A stretch of DNA of 64,000 bases from Heliopora coerulea. Taxonomy: Eukaryota > Cnidaria > Anthozoa > Scleralcyonacea > Helioporidae. The DNA lies in assembly GCA_030142905.1 (NCBI GenBank), contig JASJOG010000042.1:1304501-1368500 (forward strand). Direction: 5' to 3'. Below the pieces are notes generated by a model. It ran no database searches and was not told the DNA's origin. It saw only the letters and a list, made by a program, of their open reading frames with translations. The position numbers and the translations under genes were made by a program. Of this stretch, positions 35,793-46,975 are shown one piece after another (within the stretch, counting starts at the first letter, position 1; each line of letters opens with the position of its first letter).

Positions 35793-36291
35793 GTTGGGGC
35801 AAACTAGAGAGGGTATGAAGGCCGAAAATTTGGGTGAAATTGAACGGCGCCATTTTGAGTAAACTGGGGGCAAATACTTCTTCTCCAGGCCCTTTCCAGT
35901 CCGTTCGAGAACCTCGAAGTCAAGTAACTGATCTTTAGGAAATTGTTTCGTGTTTGTTTCTATTAACTGTATAGTAGAAAAACTGCTTTTCTCGGTATTA
36001 GTCAATTATTACATTTGCCGTAACTGTTTTACATTCTTTTTTATGAAAAAATAAAAAATAAAAAGAAATAAAAATGAGACAAAAGTTAAGTGGCTTTTCA
36101 CCCTAACCTTGTTTTGCCCCCAATTTATTCAATATGGCGGCAATCAATTTTTCCCACTCGGTTGAGTAACATTTAGCTACAATACCCCCTCTTGTTTTAT
36201 ATATCTATGCGTACACCCTTGGTAAAAAAACGAAACAATACCGGCGTTATTCATTCAACTTTAAGTAATTGCAGTTTAATGTTTTTTAACA

Positions 36292-36484
36292 TATACCTCG
36301 CAGGTGAATAGTATTTTTTTTTGTGCAATCTGATTGGTTCCTCTATCTCGGAATATCTTGCACTATTCACCTCTGAGCAAAACAAGATGGCATCCAGTTA
36401 TGTTTACGCTACGGAAAAAGAACCTTTTTTAATAAACGAACAATTCAAATTGTGATAAAAACACTATTTACCTGTGAGGTATAT
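36292..36484 (+). mobile_element. Complete MITE, TATACCTCGC family
   Basis: About 193 bp bounded by inverted termini TATACCTCGCAGGTGAATAG and (reverse) TATACCTCACAGGTAAATAG, likely with a TA target duplication. Non-coding. Other copies: 371-545 (truncated) and 20282-20646 (reverse). Confidence 0.85.
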
Positions 36485-36498
36485 GCTACAGATTTCGA

Positions 36499-36521
36499 TT
36501 AAATTAAATTAAATTAAATTG
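36499..36521 (+). repeat. (TTAAA)n microsatellite
   Basis: Four to five AAATT units next to the right end of the MITE. Confidence 0.85.
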
Positions 36522-36620
36522 CACATATCAAATTCTACAGATATGTACGATTGGAGAGGGTAAAGGGTTAAAATAAAAAGCTATTGAATCGTTGCAATTC
36601 AGAGCATCTTCGCATTTGCG

Positions 36621-37050
36621 CCTTCGTCCACACGTATACCTGTTCAAATTCATGCGTTTTCATTTAACTGAAAACGCGTCAAAATTATTGCGTCCACATG
36701 AGCGTTTTTGTGTCATATTCTCCTGTCCACACAATAACGATGAAAACGATGGGAGTGTTAATTAAATCATGTCTGACCAATCAAAATCACTGACCTCGAT
36801 AGTGGTCTTCATGTTAGCGAACTCGGTCCAACACCGTTTTCAAAAGTCTCCGTTTTCGTCTGTCCACACGAAAATGAAACGTTTTCAAAAGTCTCCGTTT
36901 TGAAACGTCTCCACTTTCAAGGGCGTTTTCGAAAGTGTCCGTTTTCGATGGAAACGACTCCACCCACTCATCGTTTACGTGTGGACGGAAGGCTAAAACG
37001 GATCAAAAAGTATACGTTTTCGTAAGAAAACGCATACGTGTGAACGTGCC
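36621..37050 (+). mobile_element. MITE inserted into duplication unit A
   Basis: About 430 bp with terminal CCTTCGTCCACACGTATAC on the left and GCATACGTGTGAACGTGCC on the right (imperfect inverted repeats), an inner second terminus ACGTGTGGACGGAAGGC at 36978-36994, and multiple CGTTTTC/GAAAACG motifs. Unit B at 43676-43690 reads straight across this point (GAGCATCTTC..CTGCGACTTC), an empty site, so the boundaries are set by comparison. Probable short target duplication around TGCG. Confidence 0.78.
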
Positions 37051-39421
37051 CTGCGACTCCCTTCCAAAATCTTTTGCGGTCAGTTCGTTTCGTAATTTGC
37101 ACTTAATTTCACTGTATATTTCTCTTCAACAAGTCATTGTGGTCCCGCGGTAGAAAGGCAGAAACTTTGATACAGCGTACGACCGAAGTTGGTGAAATAT
37201 CGCTCGCTCGTCTGGGAACGAATCACATGTTTACAAACCTTTACACTTCGACTAAATTACAGCGACGTTTTTCATTCAGTTCCTACAGTCGACGGAAATG
37301 ATTTTGCCCGACGCTTTTCATGTGTTTGAGGGTTGGAGACACACTTGCTGTCACCCACACCATTTGCTATGATAATTGATTATCCGTATAACTTCTTGGT
37401 AGCGATCGATCTGGTTGTTCCTTTCTAGTTAAGCCAAAAGCAATGTCGTTTTAGCAGATAACGAAGACTTCTAAGCCAGACAGATAGGTGTGTTGAGTTA
37501 AATTGTAAAAGCACGGAAATACCTCACCCATTGGCCTCTCAACGTTATTAATTAGGTAATCGAGATTACTGAGGAAAATGTGGGCACAAATGAAATTAGA
37601 AAACTACAGCTGGGTGATTGCATGGATTCTTCTGTCTGTGACACTTATTATTGCTGCTTTACTGTAACATAGGTTGTTCTTATGTGTTAAACTAAATAAT
37701 TTACTAAGTTAACATTTGAAGTTAAGATATTTTTAAGTTATGCATTCGGCATGAGATTAATAATTCAATCAGACTGGGCGCCTACATATCTTGAATCAAG
37801 AGCTGTGAAGTACCTCGTCACAACGTGGGTAAACTTTGAACGCTTACTTTAAGGTATCGAGAGATAAAAGTGACAAAAGTTGCAGCGGATGTTGAAATTT
37901 AATAATCGTCCCAAATCCACAGCTGTATGTTGGTGCCTGTTGTTTAGATACATCGCGGTTCGAACTAAACACTTGGTAACCAGGAGATCACGACACCCAA
38001 GCCCACTCTTCTTCGCGTAGATAGAAACCAATCGTGCGTCATTGGCCGGAATTCACGTTACTGGAGTCGATCCACCAGTAGTGAGTACAAATCAACAGAC
38101 TGGCCTCATCACTAATCAAACTTTTAATACATAAGTCCGTCGTTTGACATTTGAACTACTAATCTCAACTGAGTTGGTGTGCTCAACCAATATCGAGTTT
38201 ACGTATCACGGTACCTGATCCGATTTCTCGTACACCGTGACAGCAGACGTTTTATTGGGGTTGCGACCAAAACATCAGTTGGTAAGTATGCGAAATACAT
38301 TCGTAGTGTAGGGAGTAATTTCCCCTCCAGTGTGCAGAACTTCTCGAATTGCAACAGAGATATCCTCAACTGAATCAATCAAATCTACCTCCCAGTGTTA
38401 TTACTGTGATAATTTGGCGTTATCGAGTATTCGAGTGGGACAGATAGAATGCCAAAGCCAAAATTTTCGTCTACTATTAGATTTCGTTGAGTGTCTTACT
38501 TTCTGCATCAAAACTCATAAAACATGCTTTAACTGAGTTTTCTCTACAGTACCATATCGTGGTACACCAAATGACAATCACCATATAACCTAAGAGACGT
38601 CTGCTTATCTACAGCATCCTTATTTGATGTACTGGTCTGAACAGAGATCATATCCTATACCCTAAAAACAAAGCGAGTAAATGAGTTTGGTTTCTCTGAG
38701 CAGAGAAGATTTTGAACTGAACTTTTAACACACCGCCTCCGAAAATTTCTAGAATATTCGTTGACGGGTTCATTTTCGAGGATGATATTAAGAACACGAA
38801 CAAAATATGATCACACAACATGCACATCTGTCGTCGTAAGCGGTCAACGTCTTCATTTCCTCAGCCTCTTAAGGGTGATCACGTGACAATAATAGTAATG
38901 ACTTTAATGGTAACTTCATGACTTAAAAATTTCATTTGTTTCACTTGAATTCGTCGACAGCATCAAAACCTTTTGAACCTGCAAAACTCCGGCAAGCACT
39001 GTAGCTTCCTTCCTAAGACAAAAAGAAACTCTAAGACTGTAAAATATCGACAACTGGCAGGTAGGCCACTTTCGAAGCGATAAAAAGTGATCATTCCCTG
39101 ACAAAATGACATGTGGAATTTTATTACTCGAAAAATAAGCATACCAAATTTACATATTCTATCTCTCTCAGGCGATTTGAGTTCCAATTTCAAATGCGCG
39201 ACAGATCTCGCTTATGTGCGAAGAAAGTGTGCGAGATAAAAGAAAAGCAAAATTAGATCGCTTTTTGTCTCGTGTATATACAGTCGTGACTGTCGTGTGT
39301 ATGAAATCAAATACACAGTTTCATCGTAGATGAAACAGTTGGAGGATTTCTCATATATCCCCTAAGTTACTCTACCAACAGCCGAAATTATCGGTGTATG
39401 ATTACACTGATATGGTTATTT

Positions 39422-39440
39422 GCTTTTCAGGTTATCCAAT
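39422..39440 (+). promoter_or_regulatory. Probable 3' splice site in GPCR-A 5' UTR
   Basis: TTTGCTTTTCAG|GTTATC about 115 bp before the GPCR-A start is preserved in unit B (51018-51035) while neighbouring bases differ. It looks like the acceptor joining an upstream non-coding exon to the coding exon. Inference. Confidence 0.4.
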
Positions 39441-39554
39441 TGCTTCGAGACGTGGACACTGGACGCAGACGTAAAGAGCTAAAGAGATTTGGGACTTTTC
39501 AGTCCTTGAAAGGTCCATGTAAGCACTTTGACGACGCTTTCAAGTTTGGATAAA

Positions 39555-40442
39555 ATGCAACAGGAAAGTAACTTAACATCACGTTGGACAAACACAACTT
39601 CTCCACCATTACTCAACCTTCCGCTGGTGATTATCTTTGGAGCTCTCATCCCGCTCACTTTAGTGGGAAACACTTTAGTTTGCGTTGCTTTCATAAAGTT
39701 CCAACGTCTACGCAACGCTACAAATTGCTTTCTGTTGAGTTTAGCCATTAGTGACCTAGCTGTGGGACTAATCCTGATTCCGTTTTGGATTGCTTTCACT
39801 GTGACCGGATTTTCAGACATGCCACAGGGTTTCATGACAGTATGGATTATACTCGATATCACTTGCAGCGTAGCATCCATGACGAACCTCGCAAGTGTGA
39901 GTCTCGAGCGTTGGTACGGAGTCACACACCCATTTCGCCATCGGATTATGCGCACAAGCGACGCAATGGTTATGTCAGGTTTCTCGTGGTTGTACGCAAT
40001 AGGAATTGCCATGCTTTATCTTGTAAAAGAAACGTCTGGGTGGAAATTCACCGCGATCACCATACTCGGCCTATGCATGCCGTTTTTCGTCATGGCAATT
40101 TGCTATTCTGGGATCGCCCGATCGGTTAAACAACAAATACCAGGTGGTAACCACCAGTCTGGCAGAGAGTGCAAGACAATCCGGGCTTTAATTTTGATCT
40201 CGGTCATATTCTTCATTTGTTGGTTTCCATTCATCTTCGGATCTCTTCTCACAAACTACTGCCATTCTTGTGCTGCCTACGTTAAACACAGGCCAGTGAT
40301 TGTTATCTTTCCAAAGTTCTTGCACTACAGTAACTCGTGCATTAATCCTTTCCTCTACGCTTTCCTGAGCCCGAGTTTTAAATCGGCCTTTCAGCAGCTT
40401 TTTTGTGGCGCACGAAATAAAAGACGGATTCAGCATGAATGA
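39555..40442 (+). CDS. Amine-like class A GPCR (copy A, short tail)
   Basis: Plasma-membrane seven-helix receptor, intronless, 295 residues. N-glycosylation sites N6 and N13. Landmarks: N39 (1.50, GNTLV), D67 (2.50, LAISD), D101 (3.32), ERW instead of DRY with R119 (3.50), P176 (5.50), CWFP with W223 (6.48), Y258 (7.43), NPFLY at 264-268, and a membrane-proximal Cys 284. D3.32 with Y7.43 is the amine-binding signature of aminergic receptors; helix 5 lacks the usual serines, and the conserved C3.25 is Met here with no Cys in ECL2. ECL3 has CHSC. Starts at MQQESN because the upstream ATG used in copy B is followed by TAA here. The C-tail ends at RIQHE; the homologous tail continues in frame to about 40560 but with TGA and TAA stops. 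Ligand unknown. Confidence 0.9.
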   Translation: MQQESNLTSRWTNTTSPPLLNLPLVIIFGALIPLTLVGNTLVCVAFIKFQRLRNATNCFLLSLAISDLAVGLILIPFWIAFTVTGFSDMPQGFMTVWIILDITCSVASMTNLASVSLERWYGVTHPFRHRIMRTSDAMVMSGFSWLYAIGIAMLYLVKETSGWKFTAITILGLCMPFFVMAICYSGIARSVKQQIPGGNHQSGRECKTIRALILISVIFFICWFPFIFGSLLTNYCHSCAAYVKHRPVIVIFPKFLHYSNSCINPFLYAFLSPSFKSAFQQLFCGARNKRRIQHE

Positions 40443-40562
40443 AGGAGTCCCTCGACTGACAATAGCCTGAAGGGAAGTCACGCCAAAAGGATTAATCTTA
40501 TAGTTAGCTAAAAAGGCAAAAGAAGAAAGTCAAGCCACGAATTTAACCCGATCTCGCTATAA
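40443..40562 (+). pseudogene. Decayed C-terminal tail of GPCR A
   Basis: Codon-for-codon match to the tail of copy B (DNS, AKR/TKR, GKRRKS/DKRRKS, EFNPISL/EYNQVSL) with no frameshift, but three in-frame stops: TGA at 40440, TAA near 40509 and TAA near 40560. So either A lost its tail or B regained none; loss in A is simpler. Confidence 0.75.
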
Positions 40563-40732
40563 GCAAGAACATTGCGCGATTTATGATGAACATTATTATG
40601 CTTTGCCCGGATGAATATATGATAAACTTCATATCAAACTGTAATGACTAGTATCCGAGAGGAGCTAACATTTTATTGTGGGGCTTTTTATTAACAGTGC
40701 AAAATTCTGTATGAGAAATTGGACTGTCTTAT

Positions 40733-40771
40733 TTGGTAACGGGAATTTTCCAATTTCCTGTTACCAAATTT
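40733..40771. repeat. Short hairpin
   Basis: ATTTGGTAACGGGAA and TTTCCTGTTACCAAAT pair with one mismatch around an 8-base loop, 290 bp after GPCR A. Confidence 0.7.
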
Positions 40772-41879
40772 CTACAACTATGCTTTTAAATAAGGAAAAC
40801 GTTGACTATGCCTATAGTAACGTTTTGATTTCAGTTGCACCGGCGCCAGTTTAAATAATTTCAGTTTATGATTTAAATAATTTGAATGCAACTCACCTGA
40901 GTAAACTCCTTTGTTTGTTCAAAAGCTTTTATCGCCCTTGGTCTTTAACGGAGTCTTAATGCCTTTTTCTCATCATGCATTTTCAATTTCGTTTAATTCT
41001 CGCTGCTTTTCCAATCGCCTTTTCCCCTGGCATTACTTTTTTTGTTCTATATTCCGTAGTGATATGCTTTACTCACGTAGACAACGCTTTTTATGTAAAC
41101 GTTTCCCAAACGTTTTTGCGCTGTTTTGACAGTTTGATTTCACTTGTCTGTCGCCAGTTTAAATTTTTGAACGCCTGCCGCTAATACTTATCCCCCGGAT
41201 TTGCATACGGCACACTTGAGCGAAGCGGAAGCCACATGTTAATATGTTATACATATGTATATATGTATGACATTTATGTTCAATCTGCGGACGTACGTTT
41301 CGCTGTACTACAGCTCATCAGTGCAGCTCGGAACGAACTTGGATTGATAAGGGACCAGAAACATAAGGGATTGATAAGGGACCAGAAACATAGATACGCG
41401 TTGCGAAATTTTGCTCTCCTGGTCGCCAAGCGTGTAAACGGACTTAACGCGCGTCGAGATTAGTACCCTCGCACCAAGCTTGGTGCGGTGGGCATGATAA
41501 ACACGCAACTCTATTGTCAAAATAGTTCTATTTTGAGGATTTCGCATTTCCTCTAATCCTGTTGTCTATTTTACGTGAAATGTTAATACTGGTGTTGATG
41601 AACCTTAATTTACAGTCATACAAATAGGCACCAGTTCGAAATACGTCGTTTAGAGTCCCCGAGAAGCTATGTACTTAACGACCGATGGTGATGTATCCCA
41701 TGCATCATTGACTCCTATGAATCATCTAAATTCAATACCAGCCACGTTGATAAAACTTAGGAATGGTTTATTTCGCTTGTCCCAAATTTGCCCTTTGTGC
41801 GATAAGTAATCGTCAAAATCAGCAGAAGTCAACGTTGTTGACAAGTTGTTGACACGGCTGTCAAGAACTGCAAGGACGG

Positions 41880-41936
<57 letters not shown>

Positions 41937-41937
41937 C
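41880..41937 (+). repeat. (CT)n microsatellite
   Basis: About 25 CT units then CTTT units. Read on the other strand as an Arg-Glu repeat in a spurious frame. Confidence 0.97.
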
Positions 41938-41959
41938 ACTCATTCACTCTCTCAAACCA

Positions 41960-42112
41960 TTGAGCTTCTCGTCCTCTGTAGCCCAAAGGTTATAGTACCT
42001 AACGGACAATCGATCAGGAGGTTAAGGTTTCGGTTCTCATCACGAACTCAGAAAACGTTTCTGATTTCATGGCTCGAAAAGTCAGCTCACCTGTGATCTA
42101 CGTACACCAAAA
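41960..42112 (+). mobile_element. tRNA-derived SINE, second family (copy 2)
   Basis: tRNA-like head 41972-42048 with degraded A box TAGCCCAAAGG and B box GGTTTCGGTTC. The tail AAAACGTTTCTGATTTCATGG then GCTCACCTGTGATCTACG matches copy 1 at 35.7 kb. Confidence 0.7.
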
Positions 42113-42319
42113 CCACTTCATACTGAATGAACTGTACATTACAGTTAAAAAACGAAACAAGTCAGTTTTGTCGGAGAATGTAATCAACGGTGTGGTTCAG
42201 AGTTCGGCATATAAAACGCTTCCAGCTGTTCCTATACCAGCTGACAGAAGACGAACTATTTGTTTCGGACCTCTAACGCTCTTAAGTCAAAAGAAGAAAA
42301 AGCATTTTGAATTGAGTTG

Positions 42320-43395
42320 AATTTCTCCTTTTCCTGCATCTTACCTCAGATGAAAAAGTCTATCTGATGTCCAGATATGAAAGACTATTACGTTAAGTAT
42401 ACAGAACTGTCTCTATATTCCGTTCCTGACTATTGAACACAGACTAGTGACGGCACAAAGGGGGCCATGGGGACAATTGCTCTCTCTCCCTCTCCCCCGT
42501 TTACATCCCAGAACTGGTAGTGATACTCATATTGTAAGTTTCTTATCTTAATCTCTGTTCATGAATTGAAAAACTAACATTGTATGAAAAGTTCAGGATA
42601 TTATTGCAGTGTCACGATATTTTACCTGAATCATGGAGGCTGAAAATTCCATTATCCTAATTGTTTTTATTTCCTCTGAATTTACCATATTTTCCGGAAG
42701 GTTTTGCCCCCCTTACGAATTCTGTGGCCCCTCGTTTGCCACCCCAAACAAGCACGTCTGGCGCCACCACTGAAGAAGACGTGGGCCGAATCGATGTCGG
42801 ACGGTTATTGTAAGCGGTTTAAGAGAGAGTGGTTCATAAGAAACGATTAAAACACCTGATTACTCAGTAAACAACGGTCAGGAAATGTGAATACCGATTG
42901 ACATGGGATTGGAATTTTGGCATTTGTGCGCTTTTTCTGATTACTATCCTGATCTTTCTGTGATTTTCTCAGAAATATCTGAAAGCATTTTCCGTATTTA
43001 CGTAGGCCATGGGATTTTATAATTTGGATTAAATCAGAGAATAGAAAAGAAAGCTCAGGAAGCTGGCTACTAGTTTGCGCGCTATTTTCTTCTCTTGACT
43101 CCAGACGACAGGTATTTGTCCTGAACCAGCTGGGGATTTACAACACCCACCTCTCGCACACCAGATATTTTCCCCTTGGCACTTAAATATCAAATCCTAT
43201 TTACATATAATGAGCTGACCATTCCAGAATATTATTCATGGTGTCCAATGTTTGTTTTAACGCATATTTTGCGTCGTGAAGTATCATTGGGAACCAGTGT
43301 CCACTGGTACATCACTCAAGAGCGGTGTCAGAATTTCGAGAGGAAATCAACAAAATGGCAGTTTAATTGAGGTTCATTGAATGTCGCATCGATTT
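42320..43395. other. No gene recognised; gap between duplication units
   Basis: Unique sequence between unit A and unit B. A 64-codon frame at 43176-43370 has no motif. Confidence 0.5.
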
Positions 43396-43560
43396 CAAAG
43401 TTGTTAACCCTTTAGACTCCAGATTATTCTAGAGAAATTATAAATTATTCAAACGATTTAAAATTCTTTTGAAAATGTATTGAAATTAGTTTGTGAGTCT
43501 AATTTACCTATATTTAATCATACAGATATGTACAATGAGGGGAGATAAAGGCTCAACACT

Positions 43561-43632
43561 TTGACCGCGAGAGCTCTCTCCTTGACGAGTAAAGTCGTCT
43601 GGCGTTACCCAGAGTAAAATGGTAGATGTCGT
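43561..43632 (+). repeat. Dispersed repeat, GACGAGTAAAAT family
   Basis: GAGCTCTCTCCTTGACGAGT then AAAGTCGTCTGGCGTTACCC and AGAGTAAAAT. Confidence 0.75.
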
Positions 43633-46600
43633 ATCCAGCAGAGAAAGAATTGAAGTAATCATAATTCTGAGCATCTTCACCGCTGCGACTTCACGCAAAA
43701 AGCTTTTGCGGTCAATTGAATTATTTTAAGCCCTTGTTCATAAACCAAACAGAAACACCCATCCACTTAATTAAACAGTATATCTTTCTTCAACTTGTCA
43801 TTGACCTCCCGCGGTGGATAAGTAGAATATTTGATGACGGCGAGCGACCGAAATTGGCGAAATATCGCTCGATCACCTCGAAAAAACCGCATGTTTATAA
43901 ACTTTTAGACTTTGACCTGAAAACGTGGTTTTCTTTTAGACTTTGACTAGAAAACGTGGTTTTCTGTTCAGTTCGTACAGTCGACGGAATGATTTACCCG
44001 ACGGTTTCCATTCGCTTGAGGCTCGAGCAACACTTGCTGCCTTCTACATCATTTCATGTAGTCAATGATTAGCCTTATATCATCTTCTTAACAATCGATG
44101 TTGTCCTTTCTTTCTAACTTAAACCAAAATCGATGTCGCTTGAGCAGACAACGAAGACTTGTATGCGACAGATAAGTGAATTGCGTAAGATCGCAAGCAT
44201 GGAAATACCTTTCCCCATCGCAATCCTTTTATTTGAGTAATCGAGATCACTCAGGAATTGCAGGCACAAATGAAATTAGAATACGTCAGCTGGTTTCAAG
44301 GAACGGAAGACAGTTTAGATATCCAGAGGTAAAAAAAGGTCAAAAGCTGTGACGGGTGTTGAAATTTTTGGATTATCACAAATCCACAACGGTATTGAGG
44401 TGCCCGTTGTTTAGGTTAATTTACCTCGTTGCGGTTCGAACCAAACAATTGGTAACCAGGAGGTCACGGTAGCCCACTTTTCCTGTCGTACATATAAACC
44501 AATCGTGCGTCACTAGAATTCACGTTACTGGAGACGATCCACTTTTGGTGCAAACATATCAAGAGACTGGAAAGTCGTCGACAGAAACTCTAAGAACTGT
44601 TGGAATCGCATAACTAATCAAACTTTAAATACATAAATTCATTGTTTGACATTTGAACTGCCGATCTCCATTGAGTAGGTACTCAATATAGAGCTCAAGA
44701 AGCACAGTGGCTGAATCCATTCCTCGTTCACCGCCAAGTTTTACGAGTATAACGTCCAAAACATTAGCTGGTAAGTTTGCTGAATATATCCTCAGTGTAG
44801 TTAATAGTTTCACTTTCAGTGTGCCGAACTTGAGTTGCAACAGAGATATCCTCAACTGAATTAATCAAATTTATTTCTCGGTGTTATCGCTATGATGATT
44901 TGCCTTGATCGCGTATTCGAGTGATGTAGATAGCAAACTAAAGCCAAAATTTTCGTCTAGTGTTAGATTTAGTCGAGTATCATGTCTTCTGCTTCAAGAC
45001 CCATGAAACATGCTTCAACTAAGCTAGCTCTTTAGACACCATGTTGTTCTATACCAAAAAAACAATCACCATTTAACCTATGATCGAGACATCTGGCTAA
45101 GTAACAGCAACCTTTTTGATAAACCGATCCGAAAAGAGAAACTGCTTGACGTTCCCCTGTACGTTCGAAATCATAAAGAGAGAATGTGAGTTCGGTTTCT
45201 CTGAAAAAGAGAACGTTTTCGCAAACGACAAATTAGCCGTGGTCGAGATATTTGGAATTGCCGTAGACGGGTTCATTTTTTAGAATAGCATTTTAAATAT
45301 CAGGCATAATAGTCTCGAAAAGTGATTAATCACTGACTGCAACAAAGTAATCGGTTTTCATGCATGACAATATTTGAGGATGACCGAATGGCGAGATTTC
45401 CTGTTACAAACGCCTTTCAACAGCGGTGCGTCGTACATTACTGGAATTCGACTTGGTTATTTAGTTTCGGAAAGGTTGATTTTTGATTTTTGAGTGACAA
45501 AGGTCTTGATAACATTTCTCTGGCAGCTTTATCGAAGTTCTCAAAACCATTTCAGCTTACATCCTGAAGAAACGTTCAAGCGTTTAGTGGCAACATCTGT
45601 TTAATCATTCTAGGCGGCGACAATGGTTTACGTCAACGTTATAAATGCGATACATGCCTCTCTCTATATCAAATTTCTTTTTTACTTGCAGTAGCTTTTA
45701 AGGCAAGCTGTGGGTCAATGCAAAACATTTCTTAAACGAAGTTATCCTTCGGTAGTATATCTCTGTTCCATAAATCGACTTCCCCCCCCCCAGGTCGTTT
45801 TAATTTATCTACAATGATTTATAACAAGGCAGGAATGGAAAACTACATCGCATATGGCAAAGCCTTGTTACCATATATGAATATTAACATAATGAGAAAA
45901 ACCCGGCGCCCATTCTATAATAGTTATTAAAAATTTGAACTTCGAAAGGAAAGGAGTGACAAGGAATAGTCCGTCAACGGCCTATACAAAATATGATAAC
46001 TGAAGAGTAAAGCTTTTCGTCGTCGTTATTTTTTGTACGCATTAAGCCACCGTTTCCACGTCACTGGAGTAGATTGATATCTCTAAAGATAAAAAAACCA
46101 ACCTCGCAGCGCCACATTACCAAATAATGAAGAACACGAAGCAAGCATTAACACACAGCCGTCTCCATAACCAGTGGACGTCTTCAATTCCACAACTCAC
46201 AAGGAAGACAGGGAGGCTAACAAAGTCAACTGTCAAAATCCGGAAGGTCAGAATTCCTTTTTAATTTTAAAACTATGCATGATTCACGACTCTTGTCGAT
46301 CTCAAAGCGAGAATACTTTAGATTTGTTTAAATGAGTTCAACTTTCCATTCAGCAGTAATTTTTAACGTAAAGTCAAATCAGACGATAATTTCAGAGATG
46401 GCATCATGTAGCAAGGTATCACTCTTTTTGACTTAAGGACACAGTTCTCGCCATGGAAACAACATCCAAAGAACTCTAAAAAGGAACAGTTGCGAATTCG
46501 TTGCTATACATGCGTGGCGTCTCAAAAATCGCCGGATTTTACCTGTTGTTCTGAAGAAGAACAACTACAATCAGAACGACGCTGAGCGTCCGAGGTACTC

Positions 46601-46912
46601 AAGTCAGCGTCCGGACTGAAATGGAGTTGACAATAGCCAATTAAATTAGCTGCGCGTGGCGAAAATCACTGCAAACAACCTCGCTTGTTGTGCATCAAAT
46701 TTTAGGGTTTTCTCGTCAAGAAAAGCAGCAGGGTGATATGATCCTCTACAGCCATATGTATAACTTAACGTCGATGTCAATCTTTAAGTTCATCTTGACG
46801 TCTTGGATCCTCTCTCAGTAAAGGTTTAGCGTGTGTTTTGACGTGGTGAGTGGGTGTTATGGTGAAAATATTGTGGGAGCTGTCTAAACGGCTAAAAAAC
46901 TTACCACGAATT

Positions 46913-46975
46913 GAGTACCTTTCCACCAAGTACCTTTCCACCACTTAAGAAGAGCTATCGCTCTTCTTAAGTGGT
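46913..46975. repeat. 17-bp tandem duplication and perfect 16-bp hairpin
   Basis: GTACCTTTCCACCAA is duplicated in tandem (46915-46944) and runs into ACCACTTAAGAAGAGC - TATC - GCTCTTCTTAAGTGGT (46940-46975), a perfect 16-bp stem with a 4-base loop. Confidence 0.9.

Larger units (their letters stand above)
35400..41940 (+). repeat. Segmental duplication, unit A
   Basis: Collinear with unit B (43400-55950). Matching anchors in order: 35410-35560 with 43403-43560; 37050-38700 with 43680-45070 (shared GTCCCGCGGT/CTCCCGCGGT, TACAGTCGACGGAA, CAACGAAGACTT); 38740-38820 with 45238-45310; 39140-39190 with 47825-47880; 39300-40570 (GPCR) with 50930-52200; 41490-41840 with 55605-55950 (ATGAATCATCTAAATTC, GTTTAGAGTCCCCGA). 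Unit A is about half the length of B, which gained inserts. Confidence 0.8.

Noticed and set aside
39479..40012. 177-codon reverse frame, also seen at 51126-51578
   Set aside because: Antisense to the GPCR helices in both units; similarity between the two is explained by the receptor duplication.
41722..41943. Arg-Glu repeat protein on the reverse strand
   Set aside because: Product of the (CT)n microsatellite.
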